Part shown: positions 41,858 through 49,197 of the stretch, piece by piece | Numbering within the stretch: the stretch's first letter is position 1 | How the letters are laid out: every line of letters starts with the position of its first letter | Source: Archaeoglobus sp. | GTDB lineage: Archaea; Halobacteriota; Archaeoglobi; Archaeoglobales; Archaeoglobaceae | Length of the DNA stretch: 64,000 bases | NCBI GenBank assembly: GCA_017656505.1 | Contig: JACDNU010000006.1 | Span: forward strand, 1 to 64,000 | Direction: 5' to 3' | Translations under genes and position numbers: made by a program | The notes under the pieces: model-generated | Seen by the model: only the letters and a program-made list of their open reading frames with translations | Told to the model about the DNA's origin: nothing | Databases searched by the model: none

Positions 41858-43942
41858 TCTTATCCTCGTCCCTGGTTCAACTTCCTTGTCAGGGTGAAGC
41901 AGTATCGGCTCTCCGTTTCTGTCCGCTGCGAGAATCATTCCCCTGCTTTCAACGCCCATGAGCTTTGCAGGCTTTAGATTGACAAGAATTGGCACGAGTT
42001 TGCCGACTAAAGCTTCAGGCTCGTAGTACTCAGCTATCCCCGCGACAACCTGCCTCACTTCATCTCCAACATCCACTTCCAGCCTAAGAAGTTTCTTGCT
42101 CTTCTCAATCTTCTCAGCCTTTACAATTTTACCAATCCTCAAATCGAGATTTTTAAACTCTTCAAAGGTTATCTCCCTCATATCAATCTCCTCCGGTTTG
42201 TTTTCCTCCTCAACTTTAACTTTCCCTCGGGTTTCAACTTCTGATACCTTAACCGATACCTTAACCTCTTCCAACTCTCCTTTCTCCCCTAACTCCCTTT
42301 TCTCTGCCATCGCTATTCTTTCATGCATCGTCTGTTCAAGCTCGGCTATTTTTTCGGGAAAAAGCTTCGCAAACGGGATCTTCGGCTTTTCAATCTCGAA
42401 GCCTTCAACCTTCAAAGCATCCTCAATTCCGGATTTCTTAACATCAAAACCCAAGAACTTCGAGAATTCCTTCATTGTTTTTGGAAGAACGGGATAGGAT
42501 AGGATCGTCAAAGCCTTGGCAAGCTGCAAACAAGTTGCAACAGCCTTCTCACATTCCTCACGATTCGATTTTATAAGATCCCATGGCTTTGCGTTCTGGA
42601 AGTAGTTGTTTCCAAAGCTTGAAAGCTCCATGAATGCATCGCTCACAGCCTTGAACTCCCAGTTCTCCAAAGCTTTCTTTATTTTATCAACCGCAGTCTC
42701 TATCGCTTCCAAAGCGGCCTCATCAACTTTTGCATCCAGCTTTCCGAAGTTCTTCCATGCGAAGTGAGTTACACGATAAAGAAAATTCCCAAGATTTGCT
42801 ATCAGCTCGTTATTAATTTTGTCTGCAAAAACCTCCCACGAGAAGTTGAGATCTTTCTGATGGGAGGTGTAGTTGACGAGGTAGTATCTCAAGAAGTCTG
42901 TGTTCAGGCCAGAAGCGAGATAGTCATCTTCCAGCCAGACAACGTAGCCTCTGGACTTTGAGAAGGTTTTGCCCTCAACCTTGACCATCCCACTGGCAAC
43001 GACAGCATTCGGCAAAGAATATTCCGCTCCTTTAAGCATCGCCGGCCAGAAGATACAGTGGTGGTAGACTATATCCAAGCCTATGAAGTGGATTATCTCC
43101 GCCTTGCTTTTAAGCCATATGTCTTTCCAATCCATTTTACCTTCGCAGGCTTTTTCGGTGAAGGAGATGTACCCTATTGGAGCGTCAACCCAGACGTAAA
43201 CAACCAGATCCTCGCCTGGAAATTTGACTCCCCATTCGAGGTTTCTGGTTATGCACCAGTCCTTGAGCTCCATCGTTACCCATTGCTTCGCATAATTCAA
43301 AGCATTTTCAGTGCCTTTCAGTTTACCCAGATAATCCAGAAGAAAATCCTTAAACTCGGTGAGCTTGAAGAAATAGTGCTTCTGCTTTCTGTAGATTGCT
43401 TTAGAGCCACAAATCTTGCATCTCGGTTCGAGAATTTCACCCGGCTCGAGATGTCTGCCGCATCCCTGATCGCATTCATCTCCCCGAGCGATCGCTCCGC
43501 AGTAAGGGCAAACTCCTTCAACGTATCTATCTGGCAAAAATCTGTTGCAGTTTGGACAGTAAGCCAGCTCGATCTCCTTGGGGTAGATGTAACCGTTGTC
43601 GAGCAACCTTTGCACGATCTCCTGCGTTCTTTTATGGTGATATTCAGCATCCGTCCTGCCGAAGTAGTCGAACTCCACATTTATCTCGCGAAAAACCTTC
43701 TGGAAGTGTTCATGGTAGATGTCAACGAGCTCCTTCGGTTTCAGACCTTCTTTTTCGGCGTTTACAACTATGGGCGTTCCATGACAATCGCTACCGCAGA
43801 CAAAAATCACTTCCTCGCCGAAGAGTCGAAGATATTTAACGTAAACATCTGCCGGCACATAAGTCCTGAGATGACCTATATGGGCCTTTCCGTTAGCATA
43901 TGGTAGGCCACAGGTGATGAGCTTGATCTTAGCCTTATCCAT
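41855..43942 (-). CDS. metG: Methionyl-tRNA synthetase with fused tRNA-binding domain
   Basis: 695 residues. PYANGKAHIGHLRTY contains HIGH, KTFSKSRGYV the KMSKS equivalent (FSKS), and four zinc-knuckle pairs are seen (CPNC, CPYCG, CDQGCG, CKICG). After the anticodon domain comes a charged linker (around residues 560-595) and an EMAP-II/Trbp111 OB-fold (about 600-695; NLDLRIGKIVKAEKIEKSKKLLRLEVDVG), which some Archaea encode separately. A TATA box (TTATAAT on the minus strand, about 43966-43972) lies 26 bases before the ATG, so the message is probably leaderless. Confidence 0.96.
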   Translation of the reverse strand: MDKAKIKLITCGLPYANGKAHIGHLRTYVPADVYVKYLRLFGEEVIFVCGSDCHGTPIVVNAEKEGLKPKELVDIYHEHFQKVFREINVEFDYFGRTDAEYHHKRTQEIVQRLLDNGYIYPKEIELAYCPNCNRFLPDRYVEGVCPYCGAIARGDECDQGCGRHLEPGEILEPRCKICGSKAIYRKQKHYFFKLTEFKDFLLDYLGKLKGTENALNYAKQWVTMELKDWCITRNLEWGVKFPGEDLVVYVWVDAPIGYISFTEKACEGKMDWKDIWLKSKAEIIHFIGLDIVYHHCIFWPAMLKGAEYSLPNAVVASGMVKVEGKTFSKSRGYVVWLEDDYLASGLNTDFLRYYLVNYTSHQKDLNFSWEVFADKINNELIANLGNFLYRVTHFAWKNFGKLDAKVDEAALEAIETAVDKIKKALENWEFKAVSDAFMELSSFGNNYFQNAKPWDLIKSNREECEKAVATCLQLAKALTILSYPVLPKTMKEFSKFLGFDVKKSGIEDALKVEGFEIEKPKIPFAKLFPEKIAELEQTMHERIAMAEKRELGEKGELEEVKVSVKVSEVETRGKVKVEEENKPEEIDMREITFEEFKNLDLRIGKIVKAEKIEKSKKLLRLEVDVGDEVRQVVAGIAEYYEPEALVGKLVPILVNLKPAKLMGVESRGMILAADRNGEPILLHPDKEVEPGTRIR

Positions 43943-43968
43943 GGCTGATTGGTAATTGGCCGAGATTA

Positions 43969-43998
43969 TAACTTTTTGGTTTGTAACTTTTTGGTTTG
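43969..43998. repeat. Exact 15-base tandem duplication in the metG promoter
   Basis: TAACTTTTTGGTTTG is present twice head to tail (43969-43983, 43984-43998). On the minus strand it reads CAAACCAAAAAGTTA; the copy nearer metG overlaps the TATA box, so the second copy duplicates the BRE/TATA-upstream region. Confidence 0.8.
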
Positions 43999-44093
43999 GG
44001 GTTCTTCAATGGATTCCGCAGTAGATTCTGAGCTCATGGAAAAAAGTTATACACGAGACTTCGCGCTGAGAAATTCGAGCTGAGCAACCCCAT

Positions 44094-44309
44094 CTATGCG
44101 GTGTGGCTTTTAAGCTCTATTGAGAGAGGCCTTTCTTTTAATTCACTTACTTTTAAAATGGAAAAGCCTATTATATTTCCTTCTTCATCGACTTTTTCCA
44201 TCACTGCATCGTTTTCCGTTTCCCTAAAATATCCTTTTTTCCGCTCAAATAGAACTTCAAGATAATCTCCCTCTTTATCATACCATATTTTTATTATTTT
44301 CTTCTCCAC
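44094..44309 (-). CDS. DUF2283 protein, candidate antitoxin
   Basis: 71 residues of the DUF2283 family, recognised by IWYDKEGDYLEVLFERKKGYFRET and the FSILKVSELK ending. DUF2283 proteins are often encoded with small DUF4258/RelE-like toxins and are predicted antitoxins. The GTG start has AAGGTGG six bases upstream. It follows, 40 bases downstream, the small nuclease-like gene at 44350-44622 on the same strand. Confidence 0.82.
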   Translation of the reverse strand: MEKKIIKIWYDKEGDYLEVLFERKKGYFRETENDAVMEKVDEEGNIIGFSILKVSELKERPLSIELKSHTA

Positions 44310-44343
44310 AGTATTCCACCTTTCTTTATCTTATCTGTGAAAT

Positions 44344-44371
44344 ATGCAGTTATAATAATGCAGTTATAATA
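44344..44371. repeat. Exact 14-base tandem duplication at the toxin gene 3' end
   Basis: ATGCAGTTATAATA occurs twice (44344-44357 and 44358-44371). On the minus strand the first-read copy encodes the last residues of the toxin candidate and the next copy supplies its TAA stop (44350-44352). Confidence 0.8.
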
Positions 44372-44622
44372 AATATATCCTCAGTTGATACTTTAACTAC
44401 AACACATAAATATTTCTCCGTTACCGGTGTGGTGTCATAATGCCGATAAAACAGCTCAACTTCAGGATCGGTTTGTGATCTCACGATTACATCGGGATCT
44501 AATAACGTTTCCCGTATTCTATCGATTTGCCCGGACATTTCTGGATGGTCAACCTCGATGTGTTCCTGTCTTTCCTCAGTTAATCGAATCTGCCGTTCAT
44601 GAATGTCCTCAAACCATTTCAT
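44350..44622 (-). CDS. Small toxin-like protein (RelE/EndoU/DUF4258-like)
   Basis: 90 residues from the ATG at 44622: MKWFEDIHERQIRLTEERQEH..., with HPEM near residue 30, FYRHYDTTP and EKYLCVVVKVSTEDIFIITALL at the end. This pattern (RLTEERxxHI, HPEM, KYLxVVVK, FIITA) is typical of small predicted RNases of the PBECR/DUF4258-like groups that sit beside DUF2283. No toxic activity is shown by the sequence alone. The frame is open further upstream into nth but without family resemblance there. It lies between nth and the DUF2283 gene. Confidence 0.72.
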   Translation of the reverse strand: MKWFEDIHERQIRLTEERQEHIEVDHPEMSGQIDRIRETLLDPDVIVRSQTDPEVELFYRHYDTTPVTEKYLCVVVKVSTEDIFIITALL

Positions 44623-44663
44623 CCAAGTACACTTTTTTACACTTAATCCGGAAAACCAATTCA

Positions 44664-45314
44664 CTAAACTCCAACCTTCTGGCAGAACTCCTCCACCGGG
44701 CATTCAGAGCAGAGCGGTTTTATAGGCCTGCAAACCGTCTGCCCAAAGGCGACGAAAGCTGTGTTAACCCGCTTCCACAACTCCTTTGGAACGATTTTCT
44801 TAAGCTCCTCCTCAGTCTCTTCAGGCTTTTCCGTTCTAACCAAGCCTAGGCGGTTAGCTATTCTGTGGACATGAGTATCGACAGCGATTGTGCTCTTGTT
44901 GAAAGCATGGGTCAGAACAACGTTTGCGGTTTTTCTTCCAACGCCGGGCAACTTTACCAGCTCTTCATAAGAATCTGGCACTCTCGAGCCGTGTTCTTCC
45001 ACGAGTATCTTCGCCATCGCCTTGAGGTTCTTAGCCTTGTTCTTGTAGAACCCGGCAGCCTTAATCAATGAGGCTATCTCCTCTTCCGAAAGCCTTGCAA
45101 GCTTTTCTGGCGTGTCAGCGACTTTGTAAAGATTGCTCGCAGCCCTAACAGTCTGCTCGTCCCGCGTTCTCGCACTGAGGATTGCAAAGACGAGATGCTG
45201 AAAGGGTTCGTTAAGAAAACCCTTCAGCGTAAAAACCGGAGCGTTTCTTTTTCTGGCCTCGCTTTCCATTAAATCCAGAAGCTTTTCCCAGTCTAGGGAT
45301 TTTTTAGGTATCAT
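44664..45314 (-). CDS. nth: Endonuclease III (DNA glycosylase/AP lyase)
   Basis: 216-residue base-excision repair enzyme. The helix-hairpin-helix LPGVGRKTANVV contains the catalytic lysine, IAVDTHVHRIANRLG the catalytic aspartate, and CRPIKPLCSECPVEEFC the [4Fe-4S] loop (Cx6Cx2Cx5C). All hallmark residues of a bifunctional glycosylase/lyase are present. The two genes after it on the same strand form the toxin-antitoxin candidate. Confidence 0.94.
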   Translation of the reverse strand: MIPKKSLDWEKLLDLMESEARKRNAPVFTLKGFLNEPFQHLVFAILSARTRDEQTVRAASNLYKVADTPEKLARLSEEEIASLIKAAGFYKNKAKNLKAMAKILVEEHGSRVPDSYEELVKLPGVGRKTANVVLTHAFNKSTIAVDTHVHRIANRLGLVRTEKPEETEEELKKIVPKELWKRVNTAFVAFGQTVCRPIKPLCSECPVEEFCQKVGV

Positions 45315-45341
45315 CTGCGGATCAAAATCAAAAAAGAAAAA

Positions 45342-45379
45342 TTATTCAGCATCGTTATTCAACAATCTATTCAACATCG
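45342..45379. repeat. Three tandem copies of the ilvC 3' end
   Basis: TTATTCAGCATCG, TTATTCAACAATC and TATTCAACATCG follow one another. The last encodes, on the minus strand, the final codons and TAG stop of ilvC; the other two are diverged copies downstream, each again carrying TAA after GAA. Confidence 0.75.
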
Positions 45380-46371
45380 ATCCCTTTGAGCCAGGGCATC
45401 ATCTTCCTTAGCTCTCTTCCAACCTTCTCGATTGGATGATTCTTCTCCATTTCAAGCAGTTTGTTGAAGACCGGCCTGTTAGCCTGGTTTTCAAGAATCC
45501 ACTCCCTTGCAAACTCTCCCGTCTGAATCTCTCTGAGTATCTTCCTCATTTCCTCTTTCGTTTGCTCGGTGAAGATTCTTTTGCCACGGGTCATTCCTCC
45601 GTATTTGGCTGTATCGCTCACCGAATACCACATCGCGTAGATTCCGCCTTCGTAGATCAGATCTATTATCAGCTTTAGCTCATGTAAGACTTCGAAGTAA
45701 GCTATTTCAGGCTGATAGCCTGCCTCAACCAAAATCTCGAAGGATGATTTGATCATCTCAGCTACTCCTCCACATAAGTTGACTTGCTCCCCGAAAAGAT
45801 CGGTCTCGGTTTCTTCCTTAAATGTTGTTTCTATAACCCCGGCTTTCGTCGCCCCGATTCCCTTTGCATACGCCAATGCTTTCTCCAAAGCTTTGCCGGT
45901 GTAGTTCTGATGAACAGCAACCAGAGCGGGAACTCCTATGCCTTCAGTGTACATCCTTCTGACTATGTGTCCCGGCCCCTTTGGAGCGATCATGGTGACA
46001 TCAACGAACTCGGGCGGAACTATCTGGTTATAATGGATGTTGAAACCATGAGCAAACATCAGCATGTCTCCTTCTTTAAGGTTGTCTTTTATGCTTTCCT
46101 GATACACCGCAGGCTGGAGATTATCCGGCACCAGAAACATTATGACTTTCGCCTCTTTCACAGCTTCGGGAGTTTCAACAACCTCAAAACCATCATTTAC
46201 AGCTCTTTCCCAATTCTTCGTTCCCTTCTTATCCGCAACTATGACATCCAAGCCGGAATCCCTCAGATTCTGCGCATGTGCATGTCCCTGGCTCCCGTAA
46301 CCGATTATTGCAATCTTCAAACCCTTCAAAACCTCAAGATTCGCATCTGCATCATAGTATACCTTCGCCAT
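45367..46371 (-). CDS. ilvC: Ketol-acid reductoisomerase
   Basis: 334-residue class I enzyme of valine/isoleucine/leucine synthesis, converting acetolactate or acetohydroxybutyrate to the dihydroxy acid with NAD(P)H and magnesium. [18 protein letters not shown] is the dinucleotide site; [34 protein letters not shown] (metal-binding D and E) and [19 protein letters not shown] complete the family pattern. GGTGATCGG precedes the ATG. No ilvB/N is adjacent. The gene diverges from a small regulator gene across a shared TTTAAA box. Confidence 0.97.
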   Translation of the reverse strand: MAKVYYDADANLEVLKGLKIAIIGYGSQGHAHAQNLRDSGLDVIVADKKGTKNWERAVNDGFEVVETPEAVKEAKVIMFLVPDNLQPAVYQESIKDNLKEGDMLMFAHGFNIHYNQIVPPEFVDVTMIAPKGPGHIVRRMYTEGIGVPALVAVHQNYTGKALEKALAYAKGIGATKAGVIETTFKEETETDLFGEQVNLCGGVAEMIKSSFEILVEAGYQPEIAYFEVLHELKLIIDLIYEGGIYAMWYSVSDTAKYGGMTRGKRIFTEQTKEEMRKILREIQTGEFAREWILENQANRPVFNKLLEMEKNHPIEKVGRELRKMMPWLKGIDVE

Positions 46372-46401
46372 CCGATCACCGAAGCTTGTTGGGACATATC
46401 G

Positions 46402-46407
46402 TTTAAA
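46402..46407. promoter_or_regulatory. Shared TTTAAA box between ilvC and the zinc-ribbon regulator gene
   Basis: The only clear TATA-like element in the 60-base divergent spacer is the palindromic TTTAAA. It is 27.5 bases from the rightward ATG (46432) and 33.5 bases from the leftward ilvC ATG (46371), distances that fit transcription both ways. The fit is less exact than at livH/livK. Confidence 0.45.
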
Positions 46408-46431
46408 TACATTTCTTCAAAGTGAGAAGGG

Positions 46432-46731
46432 ATGAAATCGCGTGAAAGCACGAGAACTCTAAGGGAGAAAATAATCGATCTCCTACTCGAGAAGAGAAAG
46501 ATAACTGTGAGCGAGATAATTCGCTTTTTGGATCTCGATCCCAGAATGGAAAGAGAAGTTCTCTCAACAATTGAGAAAATCCCGAAAACTTTGAAGAGGA
46601 AGGGTTTCCAACTCTACATGATACCACCAAAATGCAAATCCTGCGGTTTCGAATTCAGCAAGCCGAAGGCGAGCAAATGTCCGAGATGTAAAAGCCAAAG
46701 AATTGAGGAGGCGATTTTTGTTCTTGAATAG
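46432..46731 (+). CDS. HTH plus zinc-ribbon predicted transcription regulator (COG3357 type)
   Basis: 99 residues: an N-terminal helix-turn-helix (LREKIIDLLLEKRKITVSEIIRFLDL), a linker helix, and a C-terminal zinc ribbon with CKSCGFEF and CPRCKSQR. This is the archaeal COG3357 arrangement of predicted transcriptional regulators. It faces away from ilvC over a shared promoter box, so it may control ilvC or itself, an inference from position only. Confidence 0.82.
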   Translation: MKSRESTRTLREKIIDLLLEKRKITVSEIIRFLDLDPRMEREVLSTIEKIPKTLKRKGFQLYMIPPKCKSCGFEFSKPKASKCPRCKSQRIEEAIFVLE

Positions 46732-46759
46732 GGAAATTCTTTGTCTTCGCAGTCCGATC

Positions 46760-47062
46760 CTACAGCACATCTCTCGCTTTCATCCCTGGCTTAGCCCCCA
46801 TTTCCAGAGCTTTCGATGTCGCAACTTTAATCTTTGCATTTAAAACATCCTCGAAATTTCTAACGCCGCTAACTATACACGCTGCATTCCCCATCTTTTC
46901 AAGGATCTCCGGATTGAGGTACGCACAACCAACCAGAATTCTTTCACCCTTCATGATTAATAGCGGAGCTCCCTCCAAGTCAATTTTTATTCCGAGAACT
47001 TCCTTCCCCTCAATTTCGAGGCTCGCAACCTCCACCCCAGATTTTGAGAATAAGGTTTTCAT
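46760..47062 (-). CDS. DUF1805 protein
   Basis: 100 residues of the DUF1805 (YunC-like) family: VASLEIEGKEVLGIKIDLEGAPLLIMKGERILVGCAYLNPE is its core with the GCGY-like cysteine segment reading GCAYL. Structures of the family exist but no function is established. It is convergent with the regulator gene, whose stop lies 28 bases away. Confidence 0.85.
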   Translation of the reverse strand: MKTLFSKSGVEVASLEIEGKEVLGIKIDLEGAPLLIMKGERILVGCAYLNPEILEKMGNAACIVSGVRNFEDVLNAKIKVATSKALEMGAKPGMKARDVL

Positions 47063-47213
47063 AATCGGGGTTCTGCTTGTGTTAATAAAAGTTTTAAGGG
47101 TTAAAGAGTTGGTGCGCTTAGCGAAACGATTTCGGGAAAGTACTTTTCGGAATGGGGAAAAAATTTTATATTGCCCAATCCCTCGCTTTATGCTGAATTT
47201 TTGGTGATGCTAA

Positions 47214-47783
47214 ATGTATGCGAGAATCAAGATCAGGGATACCGTTAGAGTTCCTCCTTCAAGATTCGGTGAGGATATAAACGAAGTGATTGAGGATCTG
47301 CTCTGGGAGCAGTTCGAAGGAAAGCTCGACAAGGAGTACGGAATGATCATAGGGATAGAGAGCATAGAGGATATCGGAGAGGGCAGAATCATCGAGGGCG
47401 ATGGAGCCGTCTACTACGACGTCGTATTCAATGCGATCTCCTTCAAACCGGCAATGCAGGAGGTTATAGAGGGCGAAGTTATGGAGATAGTCGAGTTCGG
47501 AGCCTTCGTAACCATCGGGCCTTTGGATGCTCTCCTGCACATGAGTCAGATAATGGAAGATTACGTTGTCTACGACGACAAGAACAAGAGGCTCATAGGC
47601 AAAGAAACGAAACGATCACTGACCGAGGGAGATTTTGTCAGGGCGAGAATCGTCGCCCTAAGCCTGAAGGAGAGAGAGCCGGAAAAAAGCAAAATTGGTC
47701 TAACAATGCGCCAGCCCTGGCTTGGATGCCTGAGATGGCTGGAAGAGGAGAAGGCAAAGCTTGAAAAGGAGATTCAAGGATAG
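47214..47783 (+). CDS. rpoE1: RNA polymerase subunit E' (Rpo7)
   Basis: 189 residues, the archaeal counterpart of Rpb7, part of the polymerase stalk with subunit F. N-terminal RNP-like domain (MYARIKIRDTVRVPP, LLWEQFEGKLDKEYG) then an S1 RNA-binding domain from about residue 82 (GEVMEIVEFGAFVTIGPLDALLHMSQI). GGTGAT precedes the ATG. It heads a run of informational genes in the classical archaeal order RpoE', Spt4, CoA kinase, S24e, S27ae. Confidence 0.97.
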   Translation: MYARIKIRDTVRVPPSRFGEDINEVIEDLLWEQFEGKLDKEYGMIIGIESIEDIGEGRIIEGDGAVYYDVVFNAISFKPAMQEVIEGEVMEIVEFGAFVTIGPLDALLHMSQIMEDYVVYDDKNKRLIGKETKRSLTEGDFVRARIVALSLKEREPEKSKIGLTMRQPWLGCLRWLEEEKAKLEKEIQG

Positions 47784-47794
47784 TGGGTGAAACT

Positions 47795-47983
47795 ATGCCA
47801 GATTATGCATGCAGAAAGTGCAAGTTCATAAACCACGACACCCTCGTTTGCAAGAACTGCGGAAGCACGGATCTCACGAAGGAGTGGTACGGCTATATAG
47901 TGATAATCGATCCGGAGAAAAGCCAAATTGCCGAGAAGCTCGGAATAAAGATCCCCGGAAAGTACACGATAAAGGTTGACTGA
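47795..47983 (+). CDS. spt4: Transcription elongation factor Spt4 (RpoE'')
   Basis: 62-residue zinc protein pairing with Spt5 to hold the polymerase clamp. Zinc ligands are CRKC and CKNC, followed by the STDLTKEWYGYIVIIDPEKSQIAEKLG fold typical of Spt4. I choose the ATG at 47795 rather than a GTG at 47783, because GGGTGA lies between them as ribosome site. Confidence 0.95.
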   Translation: MPDYACRKCKFINHDTLVCKNCGSTDLTKEWYGYIVIIDPEKSQIAEKLGIKIPGKYTIKVD

Positions 47984-47995
47984 ATACAATTTTCC

Positions 47996-48583
47996 ATGGA
48001 AAGAGGTCTAAAACTCCCGGAAAGCCTGAGAGCTTTTCTCGCAAAGCCTCACGGAAGGCTGTACCGGGGAAAAGGCTTAGAGACAATCCAGAAAATTGAG
48101 GAACTTGGAAAGCATACACCTTTAGTTTGCGTTGGCGACATGGTAAGCTATTACGCCTTCAAAGCAGGATTTATCCCGGATATGGTTATAATCGACTTAA
48201 AAACCGTCAGGGGCGAACTCGATTCCGAGAAAGTTTCTTTCATCAAATCGAGGATTGAAGATTACGAAAAAAGGAGGGTTAGGAACCCACCAGCCTTCCT
48301 GACTCCCGAACTCACGTCAATCTTGGCAGAGAGTGTGAAAGAGCTTGGAAAGAAAAAGATTGCCTTAGTCGTTGAGGGTGAGGAAGATCTGGCAACACTT
48401 GCACTGGTCTACCTTCTGCCTTACAACTCGCTCATCCTTTACGGCCAGCCAGGCGAGGGCGTTGTGGCTTTGGTTGTAACGAGAGAGCAAAAAAATATAA
48501 TACCCGGGATACTTGAGAAGATGGAGAGGCTTGAGGATGGGGAAAAGGTAATAAAGCTCATCCTCGATGAGGGAATTCTCTGA
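47996..48583 (+). CDS. GTP-dependent dephospho-CoA kinase (DUF359)
   Basis: 195-residue DUF359 protein. The Thermococcus homologue phosphorylates dephospho-CoA with GTP as the last step of CoA synthesis in most Archaea. Typical segments are VCVGDMVSYYAFKAGFIPD, IIDLKTVRG, VVEGEEDLATLALVYLLPYNSLILYGQPGEG. The short gap to spt4 and the classical gene order support cotranscription. Confidence 0.92.
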   Translation: MERGLKLPESLRAFLAKPHGRLYRGKGLETIQKIEELGKHTPLVCVGDMVSYYAFKAGFIPDMVIIDLKTVRGELDSEKVSFIKSRIEDYEKRRVRNPPAFLTPELTSILAESVKELGKKKIALVVEGEEDLATLALVYLLPYNSLILYGQPGEGVVALVVTREQKNIIPGILEKMERLEDGEKVIKLILDEGIL

Positions 48584-48607
48584 TAAAAGGGTGAAATTCT
48601 GATAAAA
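48574..48607. repeat. Imperfect tandem duplication across the CoA kinase stop
   Basis: AATTCTCTGATAAAA and, after GGGTGA, AATTCTGATAAAA. The first copy contains the TGA stop; the second repeats it about 20 bases on. Confidence 0.6.
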
Positions 48608-48639
48608 ACGATCATAAATCCCAAATCGGAGGTGAACCG

Positions 48640-48969
48640 ATGGAAATAGAGGTTGAAAGAGATAACACAAATCCGCTCCTGAAGAGAAGAGAACTGCATC
48701 TAAGGCTAAAATATGAGAAATCCCCTACTCCTACAAGAAAAGCTGTAAGAGAGAAGGTAGCAGGGCTTTTCAACGTTAGCCTTGACAGGGTAGTCGTCAG
48801 CTACATCAAGCCCCATTTCGGGAAAAGCGAGGCAACATGCTACGTCAAAATCTACGATTCAAATGAAGAGCTTTTAAAAACCGAACCGAAGTACGTCATT
48901 GCAAGAAACTTCCCGGCAGAGGCTGAAGGGGCTGAAGGGGCTGAAAGCGAGGCTGAGAGCGCAGCCTGA
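48640..48969 (+). CDS. rps24e: Ribosomal protein S24e
   Basis: 109 residues, small-subunit protein. MEIEVERDNTNPLLKRRELHLRLKYEKSPTPTRKAVREKVA is a clear S24e N-terminus and VVSYIKPHFGKSEATCYVKIYDS the second half. The C-terminal 20 residues are an Ala/Glu tail of short repeats (GAEGAESEAES), encoded by repeated GGGGCTGAA, which is an extension beyond the domain. GGAGGTGA precedes the ATG. Confidence 0.96.
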   Translation: MEIEVERDNTNPLLKRRELHLRLKYEKSPTPTRKAVREKVAGLFNVSLDRVVVSYIKPHFGKSEATCYVKIYDSNEELLKTEPKYVIARNFPAEAEGAEGAESEAESAA

Positions 48970-48983
48970 GCTGAGGTGATAAG

Positions 48984-49133
48984 ATGAGCGTTCACAAGTA
49001 TTACGAGATAAAGGGTGAAAAGCTGATAAGGAAGCGAAAGTTCTGCCCGAGGTGCGGAGAGGGGGTTTTTCTGGCCGAACATGCGGACAGACTTTCATGC
49101 GGGAAGTGCGGTTATACGGAGTTCAAGAAATAG
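48984..49133 (+). CDS. rps27ae: Ribosomal protein S27ae
   Basis: 49 residues with a zinc ribbon, CPRCG and CGKCG, and the phrases [10 protein letters not shown] and [15 protein letters not shown] of S27ae. GGTGAT lies upstream of the ATG. In Eukarya this domain is fused to ubiquitin; here it is free. It directly precedes kae1. Confidence 0.96.
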   Translation: MSVHKYYEIKGEKLIRKRKFCPRCGEGVFLAEHADRLSCGKCGYTEFKK

Positions 49134-49154
49134 ATTAATAGATTAATAGATTAG
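49131..49154. repeat. Eight-base tandem repeat starting at the S27ae stop
   Basis: TAGATTAA, TAGATTAA, TAGATTAG: three copies, the first beginning with the TAG stop codon of rps27ae. The unit repeats the stop codon in frames shifted by two bases. Confidence 0.75.
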
Positions 49155-49197
49155 ATGTTAAATGAATTAAATAAATTAATCCGCTAACCGATAACCA

